Source: Anthoceros angustus (Eukaryota; Streptophyta; Anthocerotopsida; Anthocerotales; Anthocerotaceae). Taken from it: a stretch of DNA of 64,000 bases. The stretch is from assembly GCA_010909165.1 (NCBI GenBank), contig MU008228.1:62001-126000 (forward strand), read 5' to 3'. The position numbers and the translations under genes were made by a program. The notes under the pieces are model-generated. The model did no database searches. It was not told the DNA's origin and was given only the letters and a program-made list of their open reading frames with translations. Position 1 is the stretch's first letter, and every line of letters starts with the position of its first letter. This document shows positions 19,700 to 31,234 of this stretch, piece after piece.

Positions 19700-22600
19700 T
19701 CACGGTCGACCCTTACAACTGCAACAACCATGCGCAAATCGATGCACGCGGTACCCATCCCTCACAACAATGTTTCTCTGTTCAAGCCTTGACATGATCT
19801 CCGTGGAACTGTGGCAGTCACTGCACATGCGTAGATTCTTTGTGACCACCAGAGGTGTCCCACTCGGAGTGTTCAAGAGACCAAATGCCAGAGCTAGCTT
19901 CTCAGCATGCCCACAAAGCGCATCTTCCTTTTCCTTCTCAGACAGTGGCTTCAACACCAATTTTGTGTCAGGTACGTGGCCTCCTTCCTGCTTCAGCCGA
20001 GCATTCGTGCTCTCTACCTTTAACGCAATATCCTCTCTCCTTTCTCCCACCAGAAATCTATGTACCTGCTTATTCACCTCAATGGTCGCCACTGCAGGTT
20101 TCTTGTTAGCTCCTGCTGCCTTCTCTGTGTTTCAATCCTGTCTACATCGGTCCACCTACCTGCATCTGCGTAGGCATTGGCCATAAGCACATAAGCAGAC
20201 GCCTGCTGAGGGTCCAGTTTAACAATGCTTTCAAAACACCACATCGCCCTCTCTATATCCCCGTGACACTTGCAGGCATTCAACAAAGACGTCAATCCCA
20301 CAACATCGGTCTGGCCCTCGCATGATAACAACATGTTCTCTGCCTCGTCCAAATGGCCAGCACGCCCAAGAAGATCAATCATGCAGGTGTAATGTTCAAT
20401 AGTAGGTTTGATACCATGCTGTTCAGCCATGGAATCAAGGTGCTTGCGACCCTCGAGGACCAGTCCCCCATGACTGCAGGCTACTAAAAGGCAAGTAAAA
20501 GTAGCATCATTAGGGTGAACACCGGCAACTAACATCTCCTCAAAACAAGCAAGTGCCTTGTGACCTTCATCACAAGTACCATACCCAGCGATCAGGGCAT
20601 TCCATGTCACAACATCCTTTGTCCCCAAGCTGTCAAAAGCGTGGCGTGCATCTCCCAGTTCACCACATTTTGCATACATGTCCACCAGGCAGTTGCCAAC
20701 ACTGTTATCCAGCAGTCCTTTTCGACAATCTGTGAGTGCAGCTGCCTGCCCTTCTGTAAGGCACCAGTGCTTCCACAGGCCTTCAGAAGGCAAACAAAAG
20801 TAACATGGTCAGCCAAAATCAGGCCCTCCTCCTCCATTTGTCCATACACAACAAGCGCCTCTTGGCCGAGTCCTTGCTGTGCATACCCAGCAATCAGGGC
20901 ATTCCACGTCACCACATCCTTTGTGTTCATGCTGTCAAAAACCTGGCGTGCATCTTCCAGTTCACCACATTTTGCATACATGTCCACCAGGTGCCCACAC
21001 TACGTCATCCAGCAGTCCTCTTTCCACAATCTGTGAGTGCAGCTGCCTGCCCTTCTGTAAGGCACCAGTGCTTGCACAGGCCTTCAGAAGGCAAGTAACA
21101 TGGTTAGCCAAAATGAGGCCCGCCTCCTCCATTTGTCCATACACAACAAGCCTCTTGGCGAGTCCTTGCTGTGCATACCCAGCAATCAGCATTCCATGTC
21201 ACCACATCCTTTGTGGCATGCTGTCAAAAACCTGGCGTGCATCTTCCAGTTCACCACATTTTGCATACATGTCCACCAGGCAGTTGCCCACCACAACGTC
21301 ATCCAGCAGTCCTCTTCGACAATCTGAGTGCAGCTGCCTGCCCTTCTGTAAGGCACCAGTGCTTGCACAGGCCTTCAGAAGGCAAGCAAAAGTAACATGG
21401 TCAGCCAAAATGAGGCCTCCTCCATTTGTCCATACACAACAAGCGCCTCTCCGAGTCCTTGCTGTGCATACCCAGCAATCAGGGCATGTCCATGTCACCA
21501 CATCCTTTGTGGCCATGCTGTCAAAAATCTGGCGTGCATCTTCCAGTTCACCACATTTGGCATACATGTCCACCAGGCAGTTGCCCACCACAATGTCCAG
21601 CAGTCCTCTTCGACAATCTGTGAGTGCAGTTGCTGCCTGCCCTTCTGTAAGGCACCAGTGCTTGCACAGGCCTTCAGAAGGCAAGCAAAAGTAACATGGT
21701 CAGCCAAAATCAGGCCTGCCTCCATTTGTCCATACACAACAAGCGCCTCTTCGCCGAGTCCTTGCTGTGCATACCCAGCAATCAGCACTGTCCATGTCAC
21801 CACATCCTTTGTGGCCATGCTGTCAAAAATCTGGCGTGCATCATTCAGTTCACCACATTTGGCATACATGTCAACCAGGCAGTTGCCCACCACAATGTTA
21901 TCCAGCAGTCCTCGCTCGACAATCTGTGAGTGCAGTTGAATGCCCTTCTGTAAGGCACCAGTGCTTGCACAGGCCTTCAGAAGGCAAGCAAAAGTAACAT
22001 GATCAGCCAAAATCAGGCCCGCCTCCTCCATTTGTCCATACACAAGCGCCTCGAGTCCTTGCTGTGCATACCCAGCAATCAGCATTCCATGTCACCACAT
22101 CCTTTGTGGCCATGCTGTCAAAAACCTGGCGTGCATCTTCCAGTTCACCACATTTTGCATACATGTCCACCAGGCAGTTGCCCACACTACGTCATCCAGC
22201 AGTCCTCTTTCGACAATCTGAGTGCAGTTGCTGCCCTTCTGTAAGGCACCAGTTCTTGCACAGGCCTTCAGAAGGCAAGTAAAAGTAACATGGTTAGCCA
22301 GAATGAGCCCCTCCTGCTCCATTTGTCCATACACAAAAGCGCCTCATGTCCCCTGCTGCATACCCAGCAATCAGGGCATTCCATGTCACCACATCCTTTG
22401 TGGCCATGCTGTCAAAAACCTGGCGTGCATCTTTCAGTTGGCCACATTTTGCATACATGTCCACCAGGCAGTTGCCCACCACAACGTCATCCAGCAGTCC
22501 TTTTTCGACAATCTGTGAGTGCAGTTGCATGCCCTTCTGTAAGGCACCAGTGCTTGCGCAGGCCTTCAGAAGGCAAGAAAAAGTGACATGGTTAGCCAAA

Positions 22601-24038
22601 ATGAGGCCTGCCTCCTCCATTAGTCCATACACAACAAGCGCCTCTTGGCCGAGTCCTTGCTGTGCATACCCAGCCATCAGGGCATTCCATGTCACCACAT
22701 CCTTTGTGGCCATGCTGTCAAAAACCTGGCGTGCATCTTCCATTTTGCCACATTTTGCATACATGTCCACCAGGCAGTTGCCAACAAACAAGTTAGCAGC
22801 AATGCCACTGTGCACCACATCACAGTGCACTGCTCTGCCAGATTCCAAGTCGGCGGCAAATGCACAAGCTTGAAGGGCAGCTACAAAGACGTGAGCATCT
22901 GCCTTCACTCCTGACCTACGCATCTTGTGGTACAGTCGTATGGCCTCCTTAGGCTTCCCATGCTTTGCGTATGCTGAGATTATGGAAGACCACATGAAAG
23001 CATCTGGTTTCCCGACCCTGGTGAACACATCCATGGCCTCCTGCAGCCTCCCTCCACATGCATACATGCGCAGGATATGGTTCCCCAAGTATGCATTCGA
23101 ATCGCACCCAAGTTTTACTGTGAGATGATGGACTCGTCGCCCCACAACCAAATCCCTCTTAGCTGTACACAGTTTCAGCACGGTGTAGAAGAGAGTGTGA
23201 GAGATGGCGGAGTCTGCCTGCGCCAGGGATTCTAGAGCTCCAACGGCCTCAGAAAGCTTCCCCTGCTGACAGAACATGGTCACGATTTCTGACGCCTCCC
23301 AATCCTGCACGCCTGCCAGGTTCAGGCTTATCCGAGAGCTGGACTCGGAAGGAGAGGCACCATGACCCATCTGCATATCCAAGGAAACGAGCTGCTCATC
23401 AACCCAAGCTACAGCTTGTGTTGTTTAACCACAGGACCTCGCCGGACCCTTACGCCGGAAGTCAGGCGAACGGGAGCTCTTCTTATCTCGTCTGTTGTCC
23501 CACCACATGGTAGGTCCAGAAAAATTGTTGCCACAAGTGCTCCTGCTCCTGGCGACGACCATCGCTGCTGGAAAAGCCGTCCCACCACATTTTCTCGGAA
23601 GGAGGCACCATGACCCATGTGCACATCCAAGGAAACGAGCTGTTTATCAACCCAAGCTGGCTTAAACATGTTGTTTAACCACAGGACCTCGCCGGATCCC
23701 TTACGCCGGAAGTCGGGCGAACGGGAGCTCTTCTGATCTCGTCTGTTGTCCCACCACATGGTAGGCTCCAGAAAAAATTGTTGCCACAAGTGCTCCTGTT
23801 CCTGTTCCTGTTCCTGGCGACGACCATCGCTGCTGGAAAAGCCGTCCCGACCCACACATTTTCTCGGAAGGAGAAGTGCTGGGCTCCGAGTCCCTACACT
23901 GTTGCACCTGCAGGCTTTGTTTGCCAGGGGTTGACTCCCTAGGATGAGGTGAGCGGGAGCTTCTGGTAGAACACCTGTACACACACCAAGTGCAATTTGT
24001 TGGGTCCACAACGAGTCCGGTTGCCATACTGTGGCCAT
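19700..24038 (-). pseudogene. PPR-DYW:KP copy 4, longest array (frameshifted)
   Basis: The largest copy. The family start (MATVWQPDS) is at 24038. The N-terminal frame (23409-24038) carries one intact PDF-like motif (WWDNRRDQ, SPDFRRKG, VLWLNN), followed by a second frameshifted copy near 23430-23600. Frame 22294-23382 (362 aa) has the first PPRs and two triplets. A run of nearly identical P-L-S triplets extends to about 20,600: the S-motif word for MYAKCG recurs at about 20,671, 20,973, 21,262, 21,558, 21,861, 22,155, 22,450 and 22,755. Spacings are 290-305 bp, against 306 bp for an undamaged triplet. Frames 20074-20793 and 19700-20092 give the last PPRs, E1/E2 and an intact-looking DYW:KP end (HAE, CSDCH, CSCKGRP). 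Array frames are broken repeatedly by 1-7 bp losses. A QEQEQEQ expansion (CTGTTC repeats, near 23,800) is seen before the PDF motif. Confidence 0.85.
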
Positions 24039-24591
24039 CGTTCAGAGACCGGTGTCGGAAGATGAGTCTAAAACAACAGATTATAGCAGGACGCCCAGGT
24101 AGTGTGCATCACCACACCAGACTACGAGCAACATAATTATTGGTAGTTTCCTTGGCCGCTGTGCGGATTGGATTTTGCCCTCCCCAAGGCGAAGGCGAAG
24201 GCGAAGCTGGTGCTGTTTGAGGGTTCCCCCAGTCTCCAGGACGGGGGCAAGCCTGCGTCACACACCGAATACATGCCTGTATGTTCAGCCGAAATGAGAA
24301 GCGCCATAGACCAACTCCGTTCCACCAAATGTCAAGCAACTCTGTTTCTGTTTCTGTTGCTACTGTAGCCGGACAAACCCCAAGATTCGATAGTAATTTT
24401 TTTTTTTGTTTTGGGGCCGAGTTGGAGCTGGACCACCGCCTGTCTCGATGCGCTGAGGTGGAGCTCCAGCTGGGCGCCGTAAGGAGGAAGGTGGAGCTCC
24501 AGCTCCAGCTCTGCCCCACAAGGAGCCCAGTGGCCGATCCGGCCCCGTTGCGATCGGCCTGATGGAGAAGAAGGTGCATCGAGCATTTTCA
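24039..24591. promoter_or_regulatory. 5' flank of PPR copy 4
   Basis: This begins with the conserved TGAACGATGG start region and the TCATCTTCCGACAC leader, and contains a GCACAGCGGCCAAGGAAACTAC stretch shared with the leader of copy 3. Further upstream is a GGAGCTCCAGCT-rich segment (24,420-24,510) that also occurs upstream of copy 5 (about 31,430-31,490). Shared flanks argue that copies arose by segmental duplication including their upstream regions. Confidence 0.45.
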
Positions 24592-25395
24592 GCTATGGCT
24601 ATGGCTCTGGCTATGGCTATGGCTATGGCTATGGCTATGGCTATGGCTATGGCTATGGCTATGGCTATGGCTATGGCTATGGCTATGGCTATGGCTATGG
24701 CTATGGCTATGGCTATGGCTATGGCTATGGCTATGGCTATGGCTATGTGGCTATGGCTAATGGCTATGGCTATGGCCATGGCTATGGCTATGGCTATGGC
24801 TATGGCATGGCTATGCTATGGCTATAGCTATAGCTATCTATGGCTATGCTATAGCTATAGCTATAGCTATAGCTATGGCTATCTATGGCTATGGCTATCT
24901 ATGGCTATCTATGGCTATGCTATAGCTATGGCTATCTATGGCTATGCTATAGCTATGGCTATAGCTATAGCTATGCTATAGCTATAGCTATGGCTATGGC
25001 TATGGCATGGCTATGGCTATGCTATAGCTATAGCTATAGCTATGGCTATAGCTATGGCTATAGCTATAGCTATAGCTATGCTATAGCTATGCTATGCTAT
25101 GGCTATGGCTCTGGCTATGGCTATGCTATAGCTATGGCTATCTATGGCTATGGCTCTGGCTATGGCTCTGGCTATGGCTATAGCTATAGCTATAGCTATA
25201 GCTATAGCTATAGCTATGCTATGCTATGGCTATAGCTATGCTATGGCTATGCTATGCTATGGCTATGGCTGTAGCTATGGCTATGGCTGTAGCTATGGCT
25301 ATGGCTATGGCATGGCTATGGCTATCTATGGCTATGGCTATCTATGGCTATGCTATGGCTATGGCTGTAGCTATGGCTATGGCTCTAGCTCTTAG
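24592..25395. repeat. GGCTAT/AGCTAT hexanucleotide satellite
   Basis: About 800 bp of GGCTAT units, pure on the left and increasingly mixed with AGCTAT, CTATCTATGG and GGCTCT variants to the right. Methionine-alanine or tyrosine-serine-glycine open frames across it are products of the repeat. It runs directly into the 42-bp repeat, which itself contains ATATGGCTCT. Confidence 0.95.
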
Positions 25396-25965
25396 AGCAT
25401 GTAGGGTTGTTCAAGCAAATATGGCTCTAACTCTTAGAGCATGTAGGGTTGTTCAAGCAAATATGGCTCTAACTCTTAGAGCATGTAGGGTTGTTCAAGC
25501 AAATATGGCTCTAACTCTTAGAGCATGTAGGGTTGTTCAAGCAAATATGGCTCTAACTCTTAGAGCATGTAGGGTTGTTCAAGCAAATATGGCTCTAACT
25601 CTTAGAGCATGTAGGAATGTTCAAGCAAATATGGCTCTAACTCTTAGAGCATGTAGGGTTGTTCAAGCAAATATGGCTCTAGCTCTTAGAGCATGTAGGA
25701 ATGTTCAAGCAAATATGGCTCTAGCTCTTAGAGCATGTAGGGTTGTTCAAGCAAATATGGCTCTAACTCTTAGAGCATGTAGGGTTGTTCAAGCAAATAT
25801 GGCTCTAACTCTTAGAGCATGTAGGGTTGTTCAACAAATATGGCTCTAACTCTTAGAGCATGTAGGAATGTTCAAGCAAATATGGCTCTAGCTCTTAGAG
25901 CATGTAGGGTTGTTCAACAAATATGGCTCTAACTCTTAGAGCATGTAGGGTTGTTCACAAATAAT
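25378..25965. repeat. 42-bp tandem repeat, about 14 units
   Basis: The unit reads ATGGCTCTAACTCTTAGAGC followed by ATGTAGGGTTGTTCAAGCAAAT. Variants have CTAGC for CTAAC and GGAATG for GGGTTG. As 42 is a multiple of three, eleven units stay open in one frame (part of 25226-25849) as ALTLRACRVVQANM. Each unit contains the inverted repeat GCTCTAA-CTC-TTAGAGC. The last units lose 2-4 bases. Confidence 0.95.
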
Positions 25966-26407
25966 CGTGATGAATCTAGAATGGCTTGAGTTTTTCGGTT
26001 CGTTGTTTAGAATGGCTTGTGTTTTTCGTTTCGTTTTACACTTATTATTTCTTGGTATAACCAAAATTTATATTAAGGGAAGAAAAAACCAGGATATAAC
26101 ATAGGGCCAGCCAGAATAGTGGCACTTGTGTTTTACACTTATTCAACAAACAGTTCCTCAATGTTTTTCCTCCATAATATTCTTGTTACCCCCAATAGGT
26201 TTTGTCCCCCAAATAAGATGGATGAAGATGTCAACAAAGAGTTCCTCAATGTTTTTCCTCCATGATATTCTTGTTACTCCCAATAAGTTTTGTCCCCCAA
26301 ATAAGACAAACGAAGATGTAAGTTCCCTTGCTGGTTTGTAGTTTCAAGAGTTGTTAGCATTTATTGCTTGGTTACAATTGTTGATTCTATGTGTTGATAT
26401 TGTCCTC
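25966..26407. repeat. AT-rich spacer with an 88-bp duplication
   Basis: Between two blocks of the 42-bp repeat. Positions 26144-26319 hold two copies of an 88-bp unit (CAACAAASAGTTCCTCAATG...CCCCCAAATAAGAC). AATGGCTTGWGTTTTTCGKT also occurs twice near 25,980-26,030. No gene seen. Confidence 0.75.
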
Positions 26408-26575
26408 CAGCTCTTAGAGCATGTAGGGTTGTTCAAGCAAATATGGCTCTAGCTCTTAGAGCATGTAGGAATGTTCAAGCAAATATGGCTCTAACTCTTA
26501 GAGCATGTAGGGTTGTTCAAGCAAATATGGCTCTAGCTCTTAGAGCATGTAGGGTTGTTCAAGCAAATATGGCTG
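26408..26575. repeat. Second block of the 42-bp repeat, four units
   Basis: Same unit as 25378-25965. The separation by 440 bp of unrelated duplicated sequence suggests the array was split by an insertion or local duplication. Confidence 0.9.
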
Positions 26576-26923
26576 TGACAGAAGCAGCAAGGTTGACTTG
26601 GTCAAGGCAAAAAAGTGGCATGATAGCATGAGCATTGATATGATACTCGACACCCGGCCGTGAAGAAATAATAATTAGTTATAGTGTGTTGACTCATGCT
26701 AGGGTTGGCTAATCTTTAGTTAGTTAACCTATGATGCATATAAACTAGGCTTAGTCACCGTACCCATTCACTAGGGTTGTGTCTCTCATAGACGTACCGC
26801 TTAACTTCTTAGTCAAGTTGTCTTTAAAGCATAAGCAAGTTACTTCTTTATTGATTCATTCATTTCAATCAACAATGTAATTGTCAATAATTTATTCCTT
26901 GTTCAATTCACATAAATTCTTCA

Positions 26924-26935
26924 TGGTATCAGAGC
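26924..26935 (+). promoter_or_regulatory. Primer binding site of element E
   Basis: TGGTATCAGAGC, complementary to the 3' end of plant initiator tRNA-Met, the usual Copia primer. It fixes the 5' LTR end at 26923. Confidence 0.9.
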
Positions 26936-27196
26936 AGGGATAGATGGAGATGCATTTAGAATGCACACAAAATTTTTCTGCATCAGAAGATGTGCAGAAA
27001 GATATAATTTATTGTTGTTTTGAATAAGAAAATGTTCTTGAAAAAGAACTTAATAGAAACATCAAGAAATGAATTTTGTGTTGTTTTTCTTTAAAATCTA
27101 TATAGATTCTTGCTGCATTAGGTAGCCATTCTAACGTGCATCCATTGAATTGCTTCCTTGAGCAATTGCATGGAGATACACTAGAACAGCTGCCCA

Positions 27197-27988
27197 ATGG
27201 GCAAAATTACAGATAGAAAAATACAAAAGAAAAATAAGATGCAGAATTTCTGCACTTATAAAACTCAAATCTTTGTTCTTGCACATGGCCAATCTAGATG
27301 CGCACAACAGTGGCAACAACGCCCTGCTACTCAGAATCATCCTAGGCAAAATAGGTCAAGAATTGCTGATGGGCAGACAATTGCCTCTCAGTTACATTCT
27401 GGCATCCTACAATGCAGCCAACGAAACCAAAATCAACCTATGCACATTGCCGATCCGACAGATGCGTTTAATACAATAGTTGAACTGCTCTATCCTCAAG
27501 AGCAAAATCTGGTGTTTACTCTTCCTCCAAGAAATCCACAGAATTTGCCTGAGCTGCGAGTGCAAAGAGCATTCAATGGTAACGGACAGCCGCGTGGTTT
27601 CATCACCACCCAATCTGCTCCAAACGTCCTTGTCAGGACTATAATCCAGCGAAAACAACAGAATTGTGAACAACGCTGCAACCAAATAAATGGACACCTA
27701 TCTACAGCGAGTGTGGACTTACAGGATCTGAAGGAGCAAATTGTGCACTTGGACTACAAGCTGGTTATGCTTTTGAAGCCCGAGCTGCTAAAAAATCCAG
27801 CATTCAGAAACACAGCCTGTAAACACGCAAGTAAGACAAATCGTGAGCGCAGTTTTGGCTCACCTAACTCGTGTCCGTCCTGCTCCACATATGCTTACAA
27901 TAAGTTCGAGATGAGGAGCTCCAAAATTGCAGCTACGAGGATGATCTGGGATCGGAACCTGCAACACCAAAATCAACAAGCACTATGA
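27197..27988 (+). CDS. Leader ORF of Copia element E, unknown function
   Basis: An intact 263-codon frame lies between the primer site and gag, close to the first gag ATG. It is rich in Gln and Asn and has a possible short helical stretch (about residues 165-200, LQDLKEQIVHLDYKLVMLLK). I recognise no family. Element A has an ORF at the same place (40596-40742 plus 44646-45149), with a similar helical part but little obvious sequence identity. The position suggests an extra protein encoded before gag. Confidence 0.55.
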   Translation: MGKITDRKIQKKNKMQNFCTYKTQIFVLAHGQSRCAQQWQQRPATQNHPRQNRSRIADGQTIASQLHSGILQCSQRNQNQPMHIADPTDAFNTIVELLYPQEQNLVFTLPPRNPQNLPELRVQRAFNGNGQPRGFITTQSAPNVLVRTIIQRKQQNCEQRCNQINGHLSTASVDLQDLKEQIVHLDYKLVMLLKPELLKNPAFRNTACKHASKTNRERSFGSPNSCPSCSTYAYNKFEMRSSKIAATRMIWDRNLQHQNQQAL

Positions 27989-27991
27989 GCA

Positions 27992-29171
27992 GTGTGCATG
28001 GATGGTCAAGACAATGATCAGGAGGGACTTGAAAATCTCTTCAATACAATAGACGACGAACCTGAAGTTGAACAACCCACAAACATGGGAGACGCAGCTT
28101 TAACTCACAACTTTGGAAGTGGTAAATCCTTCAAGGAGAAGGATAGGTTCAATGACAATGACTTTGACATATGGCTCATCCGGATGGAGGGCGTTCTCGA
28201 GATGAGAGGCCTCCTTAAACATGCAACCGGGAAGGTAGAGAAACCTGACGAAGGATCTTCGGGAGAAACTGATTGGTTAGCTAAGGACAGCGGAGCCAAA
28301 TACCTCATTCGCAGTGGCCTAACAACTGAAATATTGAGGCAGACAGCGGGGGTACAAACTTCAGCCGAAATCATGAATCGTCTAAATGAGCTCTATGCAG
28401 GGCAAAACATGGTCAGTGCAATGACTGCTTTACGAAATTTTCAGAATCTGCGGATGAAGGACGGGGACTCAGTTGAAAAAGCACGTGAGTACCTTTCGGA
28501 CCCTAGCATCAAGGCTGCAGGGTGCCTCTAAATTCGCCATTGGAGATGATGAAATGGTGATGAGGCTTCTTCTCTCGCTCCCTGAATCATGGTCACATTT
28601 TGTGACCTCGCACACTGCTACACAAACACAGGCTACACTGTTAGTAAAGAAGCAAGGCATAGAGATGCCTGAGATGTCATTCTCACAGCTTGTGAGTTTT
28701 ATGCTACAAGAAGAAGCAAGCAGAAACAATCACAAGAAAGCAGGGAAACAACAGGCCCTGTACACCTCAAATCAAGGACGAGGAGGCAATAAACCCTTCT
28801 CCAAAGGATGTGGTGGAAATCCTTCCAAGGGAGGTAGCTCACAAGGCGCAGCCTCATCTGGGAAGAAGACTAAAAAGCCAGGCACCTGCAACTGGTGCAA
28901 GCTGCCTGGACATTGGGAAAAGGAGTGTCGCAAAAAGCAAGCTGGAGTTCCTCGAAAGGAGGGGACCAGCGCTGAAACACATGTTGTGGTAAAGAAGGCC
29001 AATACCCCATCAGCTCTTACAGTTGGGACTAGGGAGTTTGCTAGTCCACTGCTGCTTCCCACTTGCCTTTCTGCCAAAGCTAATCTGAAACCAACAGAAG
29101 AGTGGTATTTGGACACTACAGCACACATATGCTTTGATATAAACGTTTTAAAAACATATAGGTCTGTTTGA
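27992..29171 (+). pseudogene. gag and protease start of Copia element E (frameshifted)
   Basis: Frame 27992-28531 contains the Copia gag N-terminus (KEKDRFNDNDFDIWLIRMEG, LRMKDGDSVE). A one-base shift near 28,475 moves it to frame 28473-29171, which carries CNWCKLPGHWEKECRKK (CCHC zinc knuckle) and WYLDTTAHICFD. There the protease active site, normally DSGA, is lost. Remnants of the following segment (YLGDD, VPSGITLTLLDARD) continue to about 29,300. It cannot make a functional protease. Confidence 0.85.
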
Positions 29172-29300
29172 GATCAGTACGTTTACCTTGGGGACGACAG
29201 GTCTCTAGACCAGGTCGTGGCACAGTCGAGTTGTCGGTTCCATCTGGCATCACACTCACATTATTAGATGCCAGAGATGACCGGGGAAAGGCCTAGGTGA

Positions 29301-29718
29301 GACAATCCTGGCATGCAAAGGCGTCCAAATGTTCAGAGATGGGCTTGGGTGTTGGCCTTTTGCTTGGGTGGAGCTTAACAGCCCTAATCCACCTTCATAG
29401 CTAGGATGAGGGCATGCCCTCCACACAAATCACATTTCGCCTCTATGGCTTCCTATCCTCGCGGCTCACCCCTAAATTCAGCATGTCTCGTAATCGAGGA
29501 GGTGGGGATGCTCATGTGCTGTTTTTGCACTTGCTTCTCACAAGACCCACTACTTTGGGAGGAATGCCCATTCATTCTGAACAGAGGAATAAGCCTCTGC
29601 GGCATGTTCATGTGTCCGTTTGGACAGAGATGGGGTTAACAAAGCACTTTCATCCCGACAAGAAATTGCAATAGTCTATGACGTATACACTCAAACTCTG
29701 GGTCGTCCACCATTATTC
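29301..29718. other. Spacer and 3' flank of PPR copy 5
   Basis: No gene. The right part (29,630-29,718) resembles 176-255 next to the left-edge PPR fragment. Confidence 0.5.
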
Positions 29719-31234
29719 TCACGGACGACCTTTACAACTGCAACAACCAGCTGCGAATCGATGCACACGGTACTTCTTCGTTACCATCAGAGGTGTCCCA
29801 CTCGGAGTGTTCAACAGACCAAACGCCAGAGCTAGTTTCTCAGCATGCCCACAAAGCGCATCTTCCTTTTCCTTCCGAGACAGGGGCTTCAACACCAATT
29901 TTCTGTGAGGTACGTGGCCTCCTTCCTGTTTCACAAGAGAATTGGTGACCTCTACCTTCAGTGCAATATCCTCTCTCCTTTCTCCCACCAGGAACCTATG
30001 GACCTCCTTATTCACCTCAATGGTCGCCACTGCAGGTTTCTTGTTAGCTCCTGCTACCATCCGCTGTGTTTCAATCCTCCACCTACCTGCATAGGCATTG
30101 GGCGCCTCCTGGGGGTTCAGCCTAACAATGCTTTCAAAACACCACATCGCCCTCTCTATATCCCCGTGACTTTTGCAGGCTCTCAACAAAGACGTCAATC
30201 CTACAACATCATTTTGCCCAAAAATGATAATAGAATCGTCTCTGCCTCATCCAAAAAGCCCGCACACCCAAGAAGATCAATCATGCAGGTGTAATGCTCA
30301 ACAGGAGGTTTGATGCCATGCTCTTCAGCCATGGAATCAAAGCGCTTGCGCCCCTCATCCACCAGTCCCTCATGACTGCATGCTACTAAAAGGCAAGAAA
30401 AACTAGCCCCATCAGGCTGGATGCCGGCAACTAAACATCTCCTCAAAACAAGCTAGTGCCTTGAGACCTTCATCACAAGTACCATACCCACCAATCAGGG
30501 CTGTCCATGTCACCACATCCTTTCTGTTCATGCTGTCAAAAACCTGCCGTGCATCTTCCAGTTCACCACATTTTGAATACATGTCCACCAGGCAGGTGCC
30601 CACCACTGCGTCATCCAGCAGTCCTCTTTCAACGATCTGTGAGTGCAACTGCCAGCCCTTCTGTAAGGCGCCAGTGCTTGCACAGGCCTTCAGAAGGCAC
30701 GCAAAAGTAAAATGGTTAGCGAAAATGAGGCCCTCGCGCTCCATTTGTCCTTACACAACAAGTGCCTCTTGGCCGGTTCCTTGGTGTACATACCCAGCAA
30801 TCAGAGCATTCCATGTCACCACATCCTTTTTGGCCATGCTTTCAAAAACCTGGCGTGCATCTTCCAGTTCACCAGATTTTGCATACATGTCCACCAGGCA
30901 GGTGCCCACCACTACGTCATCCAGGAGTCCTCTTTCGATAATCTGTGAGTGGAGTTGCGTGCCCTTCTGTAAGGCACCAGTGCTTGCACAGGCCTTCAGA
31001 AGGCAAGCAAAAGTTGCATGGTTAGCCACAATCAGGCCCGCCTCCTCCATTTGTCCATACACAACAAGGGCCTCTTGGCCAAGTCCTTGCTGCGCATACC
31101 CAGCAAGCAGGGCATTCCATGTCACCACATGGGTGCACTCCCTGAGGTGAGGTGGGCCGGAGTTCCTCCTAGGATCCCTGAACACGCTCCAATTTGTTGG
31201 GTCCACAGGGGTCCGGTTGCCATACTGCGGCCAT
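29719..31234 (-). pseudogene. PPR-DYW:KP copy 5, shortened and catalytically broken
   Basis: The family start region (ATG at 31234, DPTNW/WTQQI, GILGGTPAHL) joins directly to VVTWNAL in the PLS array at about 31,130. The PDF-like motif and first PPRs are therefore missing. The array frames (30751-31206, 30412-30744) have two to three triplets. The last frame (29719-30198) has E2, KKPA and HAE, but an 80-90 bp deletion joins VTKK to YRVHRF, removing the CSDCH zinc ligands. Another deletion shortens the E motif (NAYAGRWRIE). The end CSCKGRP remains. It cannot encode an active deaminase. Confidence 0.85.

Larger units (their letters stand above)
26661..29300 (+). mobile_element. Truncated Copia retrotransposon E (5' LTR, leader ORF, gag, protease start)
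   Basis: It begins with a putative 263-bp LTR (26661-26923, TGAAGAAATA...TTCTTCA), directly followed by a tRNA-Met-type primer site. Next come a leader ORF and gag, then a degraded protease that fades out near 29,300. No integrase, reverse transcriptase or second LTR is present, so it is truncated. The LTR resembles that of element D (39260-39501) in order of short motifs, for example GAAATAATA and TTCACTAGGGTTGTGTC. Confidence 0.75.

Noticed and set aside
19700-24038. PPR copy 4 as one intact multi-exon gene with introns explaining frame changes
   Set aside because: Frame changes occur inside conserved repeat units, by loss of 1-7 bases, without consistent GT...AG borders.
24562-25849. Methionine-alanine and tyrosine-serine-glycine repeat proteins
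   Set aside because: These are translations of the hexanucleotide and 42-bp repeats; the repeat periods are multiples of three.
25378-25965. CRISPR-like array
   Set aside because: Units are directly adjacent, with no unique spacers, in a plant nuclear context. It is a tandem satellite.
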